Assembly: GCF_006438875.1 (NCBI RefSeq)
Contig: NZ_RCZH01000001.1
Span: 119,279 to 161,061 of the forward strand
Length of the DNA: 41,783 nt
Direction of reading: 5' to 3'
Origin: Flavobacterium pectinovorum
GTDB lineage: Bacteria; Bacteroidota; Bacteroidia; Flavobacteriales; Flavobacteriaceae
Shown here: one piece after another, positions 16,018-24,785 of the stretch
How positions within the stretch are numbered: the stretch's first letter is position 1
Layout: every line of letters begins with the position of its first letter
Position numbers and translations under genes: made by a program
Notes under the pieces: generated by a model
What the model was told of the DNA's origin: nothing
What the model saw: the letters and a program-made list of their open reading frames with translations, nothing else
The model's database searches: none

Positions 16018-16356
16018 ATGAAAAGAGAGCAAAAACACGAAACCGATTATATAAAAAAGTACCAGGATGAAGGTTATACTAGTAATTATTTATTTGCAGA
16101 TGGAGCGCTTTTAGATTCTGAAACTAAATATGCCTATCAGCCTGACGAAATATTCATTGTAGCGCATCACCGATACGAAGGTATGAGCGATCCTGATGAT
16201 ATGTCGATTTTGTATATAATCGAAACAAAAGATCAAAAAAAAGGAACACATTTATTAGGATATGGTCCAACAGCGGATCTCGAAGAAGCCGAATTTTTTA
16301 AAGATATCCCAAAAGCGAATTACGCTAAAAACGCGGATATCAACGAACTTACATAA
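16018..16356 (+). CDS. Small protein of the HRYEGMSDPDD family, function unknown
   Basis: The 112-residue product contains HHRYEGMSDPDDMSILYIIE at about 51-70, a motif I recall from small Bacteroidota proteins that databases often label, without good reason, as phosphoribosylpyrophosphate synthetase. The protein is far too short for that enzyme and has no pyrophosphate-binding loop. The C-terminal part GTHLLGYGPTADLEEAEFF completes the family pattern. It is cytoplasmic. The shared-type promoter and divergence from the PAS kinase suggest a regulated stress role. Confidence 0.75.
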   Translation: MKREQKHETDYIKKYQDEGYTSNYLFADGALLDSETKYAYQPDEIFIVAHHRYEGMSDPDDMSILYIIETKDQKKGTHLLGYGPTADLEEAEFFKDIPKANYAKNADINELT

Positions 16357-16390
16357 GATAAAATAGAGAAGTATTTTTATTTTGCTGGGG

Positions 16391-16440
16391 AGCAGTTGTT
16401 TCAGATTTATCTGGAGCAGCTGCTTTTTTTTTTGCTGTTG
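16391..16440 (+). terminator. Hairpin and T-run after the 112-residue gene
   Basis: AGCAG near 16391 pairs with CTGCT near 16430 and TCAG with CTGG inside, followed by a run of ten T. The stem is imperfect but the T-run is strong. Confidence 0.6.
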
Positions 16441-16483
16441 CTAATGCCACAAATGCGCTAAGGCACAAAGTTTTTAATGTTGT

Positions 16484-16631
16484 CAATTAGATAATGTGGC
16501 AATTAGATAATGTGGCAATTAGATAATTCGGCAATTTGATAATGGGATAATTAAAGCGGAACGCGGGCAATTTTAATTTTTTCATAACTAAGATCATTAT
16601 CTAATTATCTAATTGACACATTTTCTAATTG
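16484..16631. repeat. Four 16-base tandem units plus inverted copy
   Basis: Starting at 16484, CAATTAGATAATGTGG repeats exactly once more and then twice with changes, to 16547. The inverted copy of the same motif, TTATCTAATTATCTAATTG, lies near 16597-16615, with a third arm TTTTCTAATTG ending at 16631. A partial copy occurs at 32633-32660 after the RND pump gene. The rest of 16357-16661 holds no gene. Confidence 0.78.
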
Positions 16632-16661
16632 TTCTCATAATTATGAAATATCTCTCTGAAA

Positions 16662-16699
16662 TTGTATAAGGGTTTGATTTGCAATATGTACGAAATTTG
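16662..16699 (+). promoter_or_regulatory. Shared-type promoter for the AraC-like gene
   Basis: TTGTATAAG starts at 16662 and GAAATTTG starts at 16692, the same 30-base spacing and the same AATTGTATAA and ACGAA context as before the DUF7218-like gene. The leader to the ATG is longer here, 80 bases. Confidence 0.52.
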
Positions 16700-16779
16700 A
16701 ATTATAGAAATACAATAAAAACCAAAGCTGAGTTTTGTACGTAAATAAGTACTAACCACTTTATTTAAACTGAACCAAA

Positions 16780-17610
16780 ATGAAAAAACTTTACTTAAAT
16801 ACAGGAGGATTTGATACTATTTTTAATGATCTTAAAGATAGTTTTAATGGAGAATTGATTACTAATAATAACGAATACAATCTGGCTATAAAGTCAAAAT
16901 GGGCAAAGGGAACTATTAGTGGTGTTTGTCTTGAAAACAAAATGTCGCATTTGACATTTGATCTTGTATTTAATTGTGATGTGAGTTTAAGTATAGAATC
17001 TTTTCAATCTGCGCCAATATTTTTTGCGCATTGTGAGAAAGGAAGCCTGACACATAGTTTTGGTATAAATGGGGAGAAAAAAAGCCTTTCAAAGAATCAC
17101 ACAGGTATTTTGAGTAATACATCAGTCATTAATAGTGTTTTATCTTTTGAAAGTCACAAACACATTCAGTTTTCACTAATTGGAGTTCCAACCATTGATT
17201 TTGCCGGAGATTCAACCTCTGAATTAATGACCGAATTGAAAAAAAGATTTATGAACGAATCCGGAAACTATATTTATATAGCTTCTGAAAACCATAAAGT
17301 TGCCGAAAAATGGAGCGAATTAAAAAGACTTCCTCAACAGGGAATCGTTAGGAACTTAGTCAAAAAACTGATTCTCAAAGAAATTGTAGAAATGGAGATA
17401 GCCCAACATAGTTATAATTACTTAAAAACGTTTGATCAAATATTAAATTTAGCAATCAGACCAATAAGTGAGATTAAAAGAATATCAAATATGAATCTTT
17501 CAGAAGTAATTTATGCTGCCGGATTAGCTGGACGAAACTATTTGCCACGTATTTTCAAAGAGAAATACCATTTATCATATAAGCCATTCAATCAAAAATT
17601 AGTTAGCTAA
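16780..17610 (+). CDS. AraC-like regulator with degenerate DNA-binding region
   Basis: The 276-residue product has a long N-terminal domain of beta-rich character and a C-terminal segment (IYAAGLAGRNYLPRIFKEKY, then HLSYKPFNQKL at about 243-273) that matches the second helix-turn-helix and closing helix of AraC proteins (AGFxSxSYFxRxFKxxxGxSP). The first helix-turn-helix should lie at about 195-235 but is poorly conserved (KEIVEMEIAQHSYNYLKTFD). It may bind DNA weakly or have another role. It has a shared-type promoter at 16662-16699 and ends at a hairpin at 17639-17668. Confidence 0.7.
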   Translation: MKKLYLNTGGFDTIFNDLKDSFNGELITNNNEYNLAIKSKWAKGTISGVCLENKMSHLTFDLVFNCDVSLSIESFQSAPIFFAHCEKGSLTHSFGINGEKKSLSKNHTGILSNTSVINSVLSFESHKHIQFSLIGVPTIDFAGDSTSELMTELKKRFMNESGNYIYIASENHKVAEKWSELKRLPQQGIVRNLVKKLILKEIVEMEIAQHSYNYLKTFDQILNLAIRPISEIKRISNMNLSEVIYAAGLAGRNYLPRIFKEKYHLSYKPFNQKLVS

Positions 17611-17638
17611 TAAGCATTAAATACACTTCTTTTTTCAA

Positions 17639-17668
17639 AAAAACAGCTTTTACCGAGCTGTTTTTTTA
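17639..17668 (+). terminator. Terminator after the AraC-like gene
   Basis: AAACAGCT (17641-17648) pairs with AGCTGTTT (17656-17663) around TTTACCG and is followed by a T-run. Confidence 0.85.
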
Positions 17669-17704
17669 TTTGATTTAATTGAGAAATGACTCACGGATGA
17701 CACG

Positions 17705-17822
17705 TCCCGAGGCTTCGGGAGCTAAAGCGAAAACGCGGATTTAAAAGGATTTTTTGTTCTTTGGAGGAACTAGGGATGGCAAGATTGCGAAAGCTTTGTC
17801 AAAGTTTAAAACTTTGACAAAG
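17705..17822. repeat. Two short palindromes
   Basis: TCCCGAGGCTTCGGGA (17705-17720) is a member of the family also present inside 35823-35942. CTTTGTCAAAGTTT (17794-17807) pairs perfectly with AAACTTTGACAAAG (17809-17822). The region 17669-17864 has no gene on either strand. Confidence 0.7.
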
Positions 17823-17864
17823 TTAAGAACCTTAGTGTCTTTGCGACTTAGTGGCAAAAAAACC

Positions 17865-18125
17865 TCACTCTTTTTCATAATAAATAATAAAATAAACCAT
17901 AACCAGATTCAGGCAAAGAGAAACGCTATTGGTGATAATAATAGGCAAATCGTTTTTCAAAACTCCATAAATAATCCATATCAAAATCCCGAAAGTCAGA
18001 ATCCCGAATGTTTTAAGCGAAATCGCTTTTACTTTCCTGGTTTTCCAAACCTTCAGAATTTGCGGAATCACAGAAATAGTAACGCAGGTTCCTGCAAAAA
18101 GGCCGATAATATCTATGAAGTTCAT
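17865..18125 (-). CDS. SemiSWEET sugar transporter
   Basis: The 86-residue product has three transmembrane helices: FIDIIGLFAGTCVTISVIPQ, AISLKTFGILTFGILIWIIY and IIITNSVSLCLNLVMVYFII. The PQ-loop motif VIPQILKVWKTRK at about 19-31 identifies it as a bacterial SemiSWEET, which works as a homodimer and moves sugars down their gradient across the inner membrane. The sugar is not known. It reads away from the SDR gene's 3' end on the same strand, 94 bases after it. Confidence 0.93.
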   Translation of the reverse strand: MNFIDIIGLFAGTCVTISVIPQILKVWKTRKVKAISLKTFGILTFGILIWIIYGVLKNDLPIIITNSVSLCLNLVMVYFIIYYEKE

Positions 18126-18219
18126 TTTTTTTTAAGTTGCTAAGGTTTTTTTTTTAGTGACAGTTTCAGTCACAGTTTTCAGTCGCAAACCAACTTGAAA
18201 CTTGAAACAAAAACAATTT

Positions 18220-19068
18220 TCACCCACTCACTAATTCTCCGCCATTTACATGTATAAATTGTCCGGTAATATAACTGCTGTCTTCACAGGCAAGAAACAC
18301 ATAGGCAGGTGCAACTTCTGAGGGTTGACCGGCTCTTTCCATTGGATTGCCTTTTCCGAAATCATCCAGATTATCAAAAGTAGCCACAATCAAGGGTGTC
18401 CATATTGGCCCTGGAGCGACGCCATTTACCCGTATTTGTTTTTTTACCAACATGCCGGATAATGATTTTGTAAAACTTACAATTGCACCTTTTGTACTTG
18501 CATAATCTGCCAGATGTTCGCTGCCGCGATAAGCCGTTACAGAGCTTGTATTGATAATGGTATCGCCTTCTTTAAGAAATGGCAGTGCGGCTTTTGTAAT
18601 ATAAAAATAGGGATATATATTGGTTTCGAACGTTTTATGTAGTTGTGCAGCGGTTATATTCTCGAATTCATCTTGCGGAAATTGTATTGCAGCATTATTA
18701 ACCAAAATATTTAGTTTTTTAAAAAAGGTATGACAGCTTTTTACCGCACTTTTACAAAATTTCTCCTCTTTTAAATCACCACTTATAAGCAAACATTGCT
18801 GACCTTCTTTTTCGATAAGTTCTTTTGTTTTTAGTGCATCTTTATCTTCTTTGAGATAAACAATCGCAATATTGGCGCCTTCTCTGGCAAAATGCACCGC
18901 AATGCTTCGGCCAATTCCGCTGTCACCGCCAGTTATAAAAGCGACTTTTCCAAGAAGTTTTCCGCTTCCTACATAGTTTTCTCTGATAATTTCCGGTTCG
19001 GGATTCATTTTATATTCATGACCCGGAAGGCTTTGTTTTTGTTCGGGAAATGTTTTTATCTTTTTCAT
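18220..19068 (-). CDS. Stress-type short-chain dehydrogenase/reductase
   Basis: The 282-residue product has an N-terminal extension of about 40 residues (FPEQKQSLPGHEYKMNP) typical of the YhdF/YdaD-like general stress SDRs, then TGGDSGIGRSIAVHFAREGA for NAD(P)H binding, LNILVNNAA, and the catalytic Ser-Tyr-Lys in SSVTAYRGSEHLADYASTK. The later PGPIWTPL and YITGQFIHVNGG segments are the usual family end. It should reduce or oxidise a carbonyl with a nicotinamide cofactor; the substrate is unknown. It is cytoplasmic and divergent from the REC-kinase across 301 bases. Confidence 0.93.
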   Translation of the reverse strand: MKKIKTFPEQKQSLPGHEYKMNPEPEIIRENYVGSGKLLGKVAFITGGDSGIGRSIAVHFAREGANIAIVYLKEDKDALKTKELIEKEGQQCLLISGDLKEEKFCKSAVKSCHTFFKKLNILVNNAAIQFPQDEFENITAAQLHKTFETNIYPYFYITKAALPFLKEGDTIINTSSVTAYRGSEHLADYASTKGAIVSFTKSLSGMLVKKQIRVNGVAPGPIWTPLIVATFDNLDDFGKGNPMERAGQPSEVAPAYVFLACEDSSYITGQFIHVNGGELVSG

Positions 19069-19248
19069 GATATTTTTAATTTAGGAGCTAGTAATAAGAT
19101 TCTAAGGTAGATAAAGGTTTTTGTAAAGATTAACTGAAATAAATTTAAGATTATCCCAATAAATGCAGAATCAGTAAATTGCAATCAAACATGGGAATTA
19201 TGTAACGAATTTCGGTTTCGATAAAAATAAGCTGTAGAATTTTTTTTA

Positions 19249-19256
19249 TAAATTTG
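19249..19256 (+). promoter_or_regulatory. TAnnTTTG box before the REC-kinase
   Basis: TAAATTTG matches the consensus exactly. A TTCGATAA stretch begins 32 bases upstream at 19217, resembling the shared layout but off by two bases in spacing. The remaining 19069-19369 stretch shows nothing else. Confidence 0.4.
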
Positions 19257-19369
19257 AGGGTTTATCCGACGTTATTTAAAATTGGATCAGCTGTTTTAGA
19301 TAACATTTCCATGAATGATTTTCAAACCAAGAAAAATTTAACCATAATGCTTTATTCCCCCGCAACAGC

Positions 19370-20584
19370 ATGGTATTAATCGTAGATGATATAAAGGCAA
19401 ATATTATTGCCTTAAAAAAAACACTGGAACTCCATGATATCGATGTAGACACTGCCGAGTCTGGGGAGGAAGCCCTGAAGAAAATTCTCAAAACAAATTA
19501 CTGCCTCATCATTATGGATGTCCAGATGCCGGGGCTTGATGGTTTTGAAGTGGTCAAAATTCTTTCCGGAAACAAACGAACAAAAGATATTCCGGTTATT
19601 TTTCTTTCGGCACTTAATATCGAAAAGAAATATATTTTTAAGGGATATGAAACTGGTGCCGTCGAATATATTACAAAACCTGTTGATACGGATTTGCTGA
19701 TTTTAAAAGTAAAAACTTTCCTCAAAATTTACGAACAGCAAAACGAGTTAAAAGGCATAAAAGATTTACTTTCTAAAGAAATAAAAATTAGAAAAGAAGC
19801 TCAGGATAATCTCGAAATTAAAATCGCAGAAAGAACCAAAGAACTGGTTTTGAAAAACGAAGAATTAGAGATGAAAAATCATGAACTACAGCAATTCTCC
19901 TGGGTTGTTTCACACGATTTGAATGAACCAATCCGTAAAATCCAAATCTTTATAAAAATAATCAAAGAGCTTTATTTGGCAGATGATGCAAAAGCGGTTG
20001 ATTATGTAGATCGGACCATTAAATCGGCAGAGAGAATGCAGACTTTAATTACAGATCTTTTGGCCTATTCCCGATTATCATCGCAGGTAAAGCCTGAAGT
20101 TACGGACCTGAATGTGGTTTTGCAAGAAGTACTTTCGGATTTTGATTATCTGATCGAACGAAAAAATGCCACTATAAAAACCGGTGAACTTCCTACGATA
20201 GACAGCATTCCGAGTCAGTTAAGGCAGGTTTTTCAAAATTTGATTGGAAACGCATTGAAATTCTCCGGAAACTCAGAACATCCTTTAATCGAAATTACTT
20301 CGGAATTGATTGAACACAAATCATTTGACAGTCCAACTTCCCCGGATGGGAAATTTTGCCGAATCATAGTAAAGGATAACGGAATTGGTTTTGATGAAAT
20401 TTATCTGGATCGTATATTTATTATTTTTCAAAGTTTAAATGATCGTCAATCTTATGAAGGAACGGGAATTGGTCTGGCTATTGCCAAAAAAATAATCGAA
20501 AAGCATAACGGGCTAATCACAGCAAAAAGCCAAATAGGCGAGGGCGCAAGTTTTATTATTGTCTTGCCTTTAAAATATGAATAA
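19370..20584 (+). CDS. Receiver-histidine kinase
   Basis: The 404-residue product begins with a receiver domain (Asp6, Asp7; phosphoacceptor Asp50 in CLIIMDVQMPGLDGFE; Lys103 in ITKPVD), a coiled coil at about 120-178, and a kinase core with His182 in VVSHDLNEPIRKIQ, an N box VFQNLIGNALKFSGN, and DNGIGFDE and GTGIGLAIAKKIIE. The receiver-first order fits a kinase whose own activity or output is tuned by an upstream kinase. The start codon gives MVLIVDDIKAN, which is at the very edge of the receiver fold, so the N-terminus may have been shortened; see the finding on the C-run at 19356-19361. Confidence 0.92.
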   Translation: MVLIVDDIKANIIALKKTLELHDIDVDTAESGEEALKKILKTNYCLIIMDVQMPGLDGFEVVKILSGNKRTKDIPVIFLSALNIEKKYIFKGYETGAVEYITKPVDTDLLILKVKTFLKIYEQQNELKGIKDLLSKEIKIRKEAQDNLEIKIAERTKELVLKNEELEMKNHELQQFSWVVSHDLNEPIRKIQIFIKIIKELYLADDAKAVDYVDRTIKSAERMQTLITDLLAYSRLSSQVKPEVTDLNVVLQEVLSDFDYLIERKNATIKTGELPTIDSIPSQLRQVFQNLIGNALKFSGNSEHPLIEITSELIEHKSFDSPTSPDGKFCRIIVKDNGIGFDEIYLDRIFIIFQSLNDRQSYEGTGIGLAIAKKIIEKHNGLITAKSQIGEGASFIIVLPLKYE

Positions 20585-20862
20585 AAAATATATGCCAGAG
20601 ATTGCACAGATTGACAATGATTTTTTTTCGCCACGAATTTCACGAATTTTCACTAATTCAATTCGTTGCGAAAATTTAAACGCAAGTAGGATAAAAAAAT
20701 CCTTTTTAATCCTATAATCTGTGGCAAAAAGAAAAAACACGCAGGATTTGGAATTTTACATACATACATACATAAAGTGTAAAACCTGAAACAAAAAACC
20801 TGAAACAAAAAACCTGAAACAAAGAAAAACCAAAACAAAGAAAACCTGAAACCAAAAAAAAT
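20585..20862. repeat. Short tandem and inverted repeats
   Basis: TACA repeats at 20757-20772 and three ACCTGAAACAAAAA-like units at about 20784-20840 precede the hybrid kinase. AAATCCTTTTTAATCC with ATTTCACGAATTTTC are remnants of common intergenic repeats. No gene is visible. Confidence 0.6.
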
Positions 20863-23800
20863 ATGAAGAGTAATTTTAAAAGGAATTTACTAATAAGCTC
20901 ATTCGTTTCCTTACTGGTATTGATGATCAGTTCGACAGCTTCGTTTTTGAGTATCAAAAGTTTATTAAACAGTAACTTTTGGGTCAATCATACTCAGGAA
21001 GTGATTTATAATTTGAACGAAGGTTCTGCCATTATTACAGAGGCGCAAACCAGTATGCGCGGTTACTTAATAACTGGAGATGAGCAATTTGTCGAAAGAT
21101 ATAATGATGCCGAAATAAAATCTAACGGTTACTTTGAAAAAGTAATGGAACTTACCGTTGATAATCCGTCGCAACAAAGCGAACTAAAAGAGTTAAAAAC
21201 GCTTCGCGCTAATTTTTTTAAGTACCTTAATAATCAAATCGTCAAAAAGCGATTGGGCAAGAATAACCTTATATTCGATCTCAATGAAGGGAGAAATATG
21301 ATGAATGATTTGCGTGCCAATATTCGAAGAATTGAAGCTACTGAGCAAGCTCTTTTAAAAGAAAGAAATGACAATTCAGAACAATATGGTAATTACAGTA
21401 TTATCTTGATTATTGTTGCTTTTATTATCGCTTTTATTATTTCGATTGTCTTTTTGATCCGAATTTTGAAAGATTTCAACGAACGCGCCATACTTCAAAA
21501 GGAATTAGAAAGAAAAGATCGCGAAACTGCTGACAGAATCGAAGCGATAAGCTCTATTGCAAGTAATATTTCTAACGGAAATTATGACATTCGCGTAGAC
21601 GATACTAAAGCCGATGCATTAGGAAGCGTAGGAGAATCACTGAATAATATGGGAGTTTCCTTAAAAAGCTCTTTCGATTTATTGTCTCAAAAAGAATGGC
21701 TTCAAACGGGTATTGCGAGTCTTAACAATGTAATGTTGGGTGATAAAACCCTGCAAAAATTATCAAAAGATATTATTGAATTTGTCTGCCAATATACCAA
21801 TAGCAGCGCAGGAGTTGTATATATTCTGGAAAATAACGAACTTTTTGTTTCAGGCGGATACAGTTATATACCGAGTAAAAACAGAGAACGCATTCAAAAA
21901 GGCGAAGGTTTAATAGGACAAGCGATCACTTCCGGAAAAATACTGGAATTAAAGACTTTATCTCCTGATGATATTCAGATCAATTATGCTTTGGGACAAA
22001 TAAAACCAACTCATATTGTTGCAGTTCCGTTGATTGATACCAGAATCGAAGGTGCTCTTGAATTGGCTAGTATTTATGGATTTTCAGACTTGCATCTGGA
22101 GTTTTTAAAAGCGGTTTCGAATAATATTGGAATTGCAATAAAATCAACTCAAAACAGAAAAAGAGTGATGGAATTGCTGGAAGAAACCAAATCTCAATCA
22201 GAAGAACTTCAGCAGCAACACAGCGAATTGGAAGCAATTAATGCAGAGTTGGAAGCGCAAACAGAGAAACTTCAGGCTTCTGAAGAAGAACTTAGGGTGC
22301 AGCAGGAAGAGTTGGAGCAAACCAATGAAGAATTATCTGAAAGAAGTGTTTTATTGGAAGAAAAAAACAATGAGATTCAGAAAAAATCAGAAGCTTTAGA
22401 ACTTACGACACGTTATAAATCAGAGTTTTTGGCAAATATGTCGCATGAATTAAGAACACCTTTAAATTCAATTTTACTTTTAAGCCGTTTACTTTCTGAA
22501 AACAATAATAAAAGCATGGTTGCCGAAGAAATTGAGTTTGCCAAAGTGATTCAGAGTTCCGGAAATAGTTTACTGGGATTAATTGATGAAATTTTGGATT
22601 TATCTAAAATTGAAGCGGGAAAAATGGAACTTGAATTTATAGATGTTTCAACTAAAGAAATTACAGATACTTTATGGAGCTTGTTTAGTCAGGTGGCAAA
22701 AGAGAAAGGAATTACGTTTGAAATTCTTTCGAAAGATGCGCCTGTTATCATTAAAACTGACAAAATGCGTTTGGAACAAATTTTGAAAAACCTGATTTCG
22801 AACGCAATTAAATTTACAGAAAAAGGAACGGTAAGCTTAGAAATAAAAATTAATACAGACGATGATAAAATCATTTGTTTTATTGTAAAAGATACCGGTA
22901 TCGGAATTCCGTTGGACAAACAGCCTTTAATTTTCGAAGCTTTTCAACAAGCCGATGGTTCTACAAAACGTAAATATGGCGGAACTGGTTTAGGGTTGTC
23001 GATCAGTAGGGAATTGGCAAAATTACTGCGAGGCGAAATTATCCTGCACAGTAAACCTAAAGAAGGAAGCACATTTACACTATGTCTTCCGGTTTATGGA
23101 GCTGCGATTGCTAAAATGAATGTCGAAAAAATTCCTCCAACAGAATTTTCTGAAGTGGAAGAAGAGAAAGAAACTCCAATAAAAAATAAATACTTAAGTG
23201 CAACGATTCCTGACGAAATTGAAGATGACAGAGATGATATAAAAGCAGGCGATAAAGTTATTTTGATTGTTGAAGACGACATTAATTTTGCAAAATCACT
23301 TTTGGCATTTACCAGAAAAAAAGGATATAAAGGAGTTGTTTCTGTTCGAGGCGATTATGCTTTAAATTTCACTTTGCTTTATAAACCTGTTGGTGTTTTA
23401 TTGGATATCGAATTGCCAATAAAAAGTGGTTGGCAAGTTCTCGAAGAATTAAAAAATCATGCCGAAACCAAACATATTCCGGTTCATATTATGTCATCGC
23501 ATAAGCTAAAACAGGAAAGTTTATTAAAAGGTGCCGTAGATTTCTTAGACAAACCTGTTGCTTTTGACAGAATTCCGGATGTGTTTTTGCGAATTGAACA
23601 TATTATAAGTAAAGAAGCTCAAAAGGTTTTAATTATCGAAGATAATCCACAACATGCAAAAGCTTTGGCCTATTACTTAGAAACTTATAATATTAACTCA
23701 GAGATAAAAAGCGAAGTTTCTGATGGTTTACAAGCGTTAAACAAGACAAACGTGGATTGCGTGATTCTTGATATGGGAATTCCGGATAAACATGCGTATG

Positions 23801-24432
23801 AAATTTTGGATGGTATAAAGAAGAGTCCCGGATTAGAGAATCTTCCGGTAATTGTCTTTACAGGAAAAAGTTTGTCATTGAAGGAAGAAGTAAAAATTAA
23901 AAAATACGCCGATTCTATTATTGTAAAAACAGCTCATTCGTACCAAAGAATGCTGGACGAAGTTTCGCTTTTTCTTCATTTAGTCGAAGATAAAAAAGAA
24001 GGAAAAGACAAAAAGGAAAGTTATAAAAAGCTAAATTTACTGAACAATATCCTACACGAGAAAAAAGTCTTGATTGTAGACGATGATGTTCGTAATATTT
24101 ATTCCTTGACAAAAGCATTAGAAGTTTTTAAAATGAATGTAATAACCGCTTTTGATGGTAAAGAAGCGATCAAAATTTTAAGTGAACATTCTGATACTGA
24201 TATCGTTTTGCTTGATATGATGATGCCTAATATGGACGGTTATGAAACTGCCGAAAAGATACGCAGTATGCCAAAATTCCTGAATTTGCCTCTTATCGCC
24301 GTTACCGCAAAAGCAATGACGGGCGACAGAGAAAAATGTATCAAAGCCGGAGCGTCAGACTATATTACAAAGCCGGTCGATATCGATCAGTTGCTGTCGT
24401 TATTGAGAGTGTGGCTTTATGATAAGATTTAG
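20863..24432 (+). CDS. Hybrid histidine kinase, CHASE3-HAMP-GAF with three receivers
   Basis: The 1189-residue product has a first membrane helix at about 8-30, a CHASE3-like periplasmic domain (about 40-175, with MRGYLITGDEQFVERY), a second helix at 178-200, a HAMP linker (200-270), a GAF domain (285-430), a long Glu/Gln-rich coiled coil (430-515), the kinase core with His528 in NMSHELRTPLNSI, N box NLISNAIKFT, and GTGLGLSISRELAK, then three receivers with Asp848, Asp970 and Asp1118. The first two receivers have shortened or altered contexts (LDIELPIKS, LDMGIPDKH), while the third (LDMMMPNMDGYE) closely resembles the free receiver encoded next. It senses a periplasmic and a cytosolic signal and feeds a phosphorelay. 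Confidence 0.94.
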   Translation: MKSNFKRNLLISSFVSLLVLMISSTASFLSIKSLLNSNFWVNHTQEVIYNLNEGSAIITEAQTSMRGYLITGDEQFVERYNDAEIKSNGYFEKVMELTVDNPSQQSELKELKTLRANFFKYLNNQIVKKRLGKNNLIFDLNEGRNMMNDLRANIRRIEATEQALLKERNDNSEQYGNYSIILIIVAFIIAFIISIVFLIRILKDFNERAILQKELERKDRETADRIEAISSIASNISNGNYDIRVDDTKADALGSVGESLNNMGVSLKSSFDLLSQKEWLQTGIASLNNVMLGDKTLQKLSKDIIEFVCQYTNSSAGVVYILENNELFVSGGYSYIPSKNRERIQKGEGLIGQAITSGKILELKTLSPDDIQINYALGQIKPTHIVAVPLIDTRIEGALELASIYGFSDLHLEFLKAVSNNIGIAIKSTQNRKRVMELLEETKSQSEELQQQHSELEAINAELEAQTEKLQASEEELRVQQEELEQTNEELSERSVLLEEKNNEIQKKSEALELTTRYKSEFLANMSHELRTPLNSILLLSRLLSENNNKSMVAEEIEFAKVIQSSGNSLLGLIDEILDLSKIEAGKMELEFIDVSTKEITDTLWSLFSQVAKEKGITFEILSKDAPVIIKTDKMRLEQILKNLISNAIKFTEKGTVSLEIKINTDDDKIICFIVKDTGIGIPLDKQPLIFEAFQQADGSTKRKYGGTGLGLSISRELAKLLRGEIILHSKPKEGSTFTLCLPVYGAAIAKMNVEKIPPTEFSEVEEEKETPIKNKYLSATIPDEIEDDRDDIKAGDKVILIVEDDINFAKSLLAFTRKKGYKGVVSVRGDYALNFTLLYKPVGVLLDIELPIKSGWQVLEELKNHAETKHIPVHIMSSHKLKQESLLKGAVDFLDKPVAFDRIPDVFLRIEHIISKEAQKVLIIEDNPQHAKALAYYLETYNINSEIKSEVSDGLQALNKTNVDCVILDMGIPDKHAYEILDGIKKSPGLENLPVIVFTGKSLSLKEEVKIKKYADSIIVKTAHSYQRMLDEVSLFLHLVEDKKEGKDKKESYKKLNLLNNILHEKKVLIVDDDVRNIYSLTKALEVFKMNVITAFDGKEAIKILSEHSDTDIVLLDMMMPNMDGYETAEKIRSMPKFLNLPLIAVTAKAMTGDREKCIKAGASDYITKPVDIDQLLSLLRVWLYDKI

Positions 24433-24785
24433 AGGGGTGATTGTAGATTATAGAGGCAAGAAGCAAGATTGTAGAAGCAAAAAGCAAGATTATAGAGGCA
24501 AGAAGCAAGATTGTAGACTATATAGGAAAGATTATAGACTATAGATTTATGGAGGGAAGACTGTAGACTATTGACTATAAATGTAATATTGTAGACTATT
24601 GATTATAGGTTAGGATTTTGTTAATTAAAAAAAAATCCTTTAAATCTGTGAATCCCGATAGCTATCGGGAGTGGTATAAAAAGAATCCATTAAGCAATTA
24701 ATTAGCGATAATTAGTGCAATTCGTGGCAAAAAACAACAATAACTCATAATAAAAAATAAACTTAATTTTAAAAAGTAGACGAAA
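24433..24785. repeat. Degenerate tandem repeats and palindrome
   Basis: A run of TAGAGGCAAGAAGCAAGATTG-like units with GTAGACTATAG variants spans about 24445-24610 and looks like decayed tandem copies. The 18-base palindrome TCCCGATAGCTATCGGGA is at 24653-24670. No gene and no clear promoter for the next receiver are visible. Confidence 0.65.

Noticed and set aside
16484..16547. CRISPR array
   Set aside because: Units are 16 bases directly adjacent with no spacers and no cas genes in the window.
17754..18143. 129-codon frame opposite SemiSWEET
   Set aside because: SemiSWEET on the minus strand has a clear PQ motif and three helices; this frame is polar, low in complexity and starts in a repeat.
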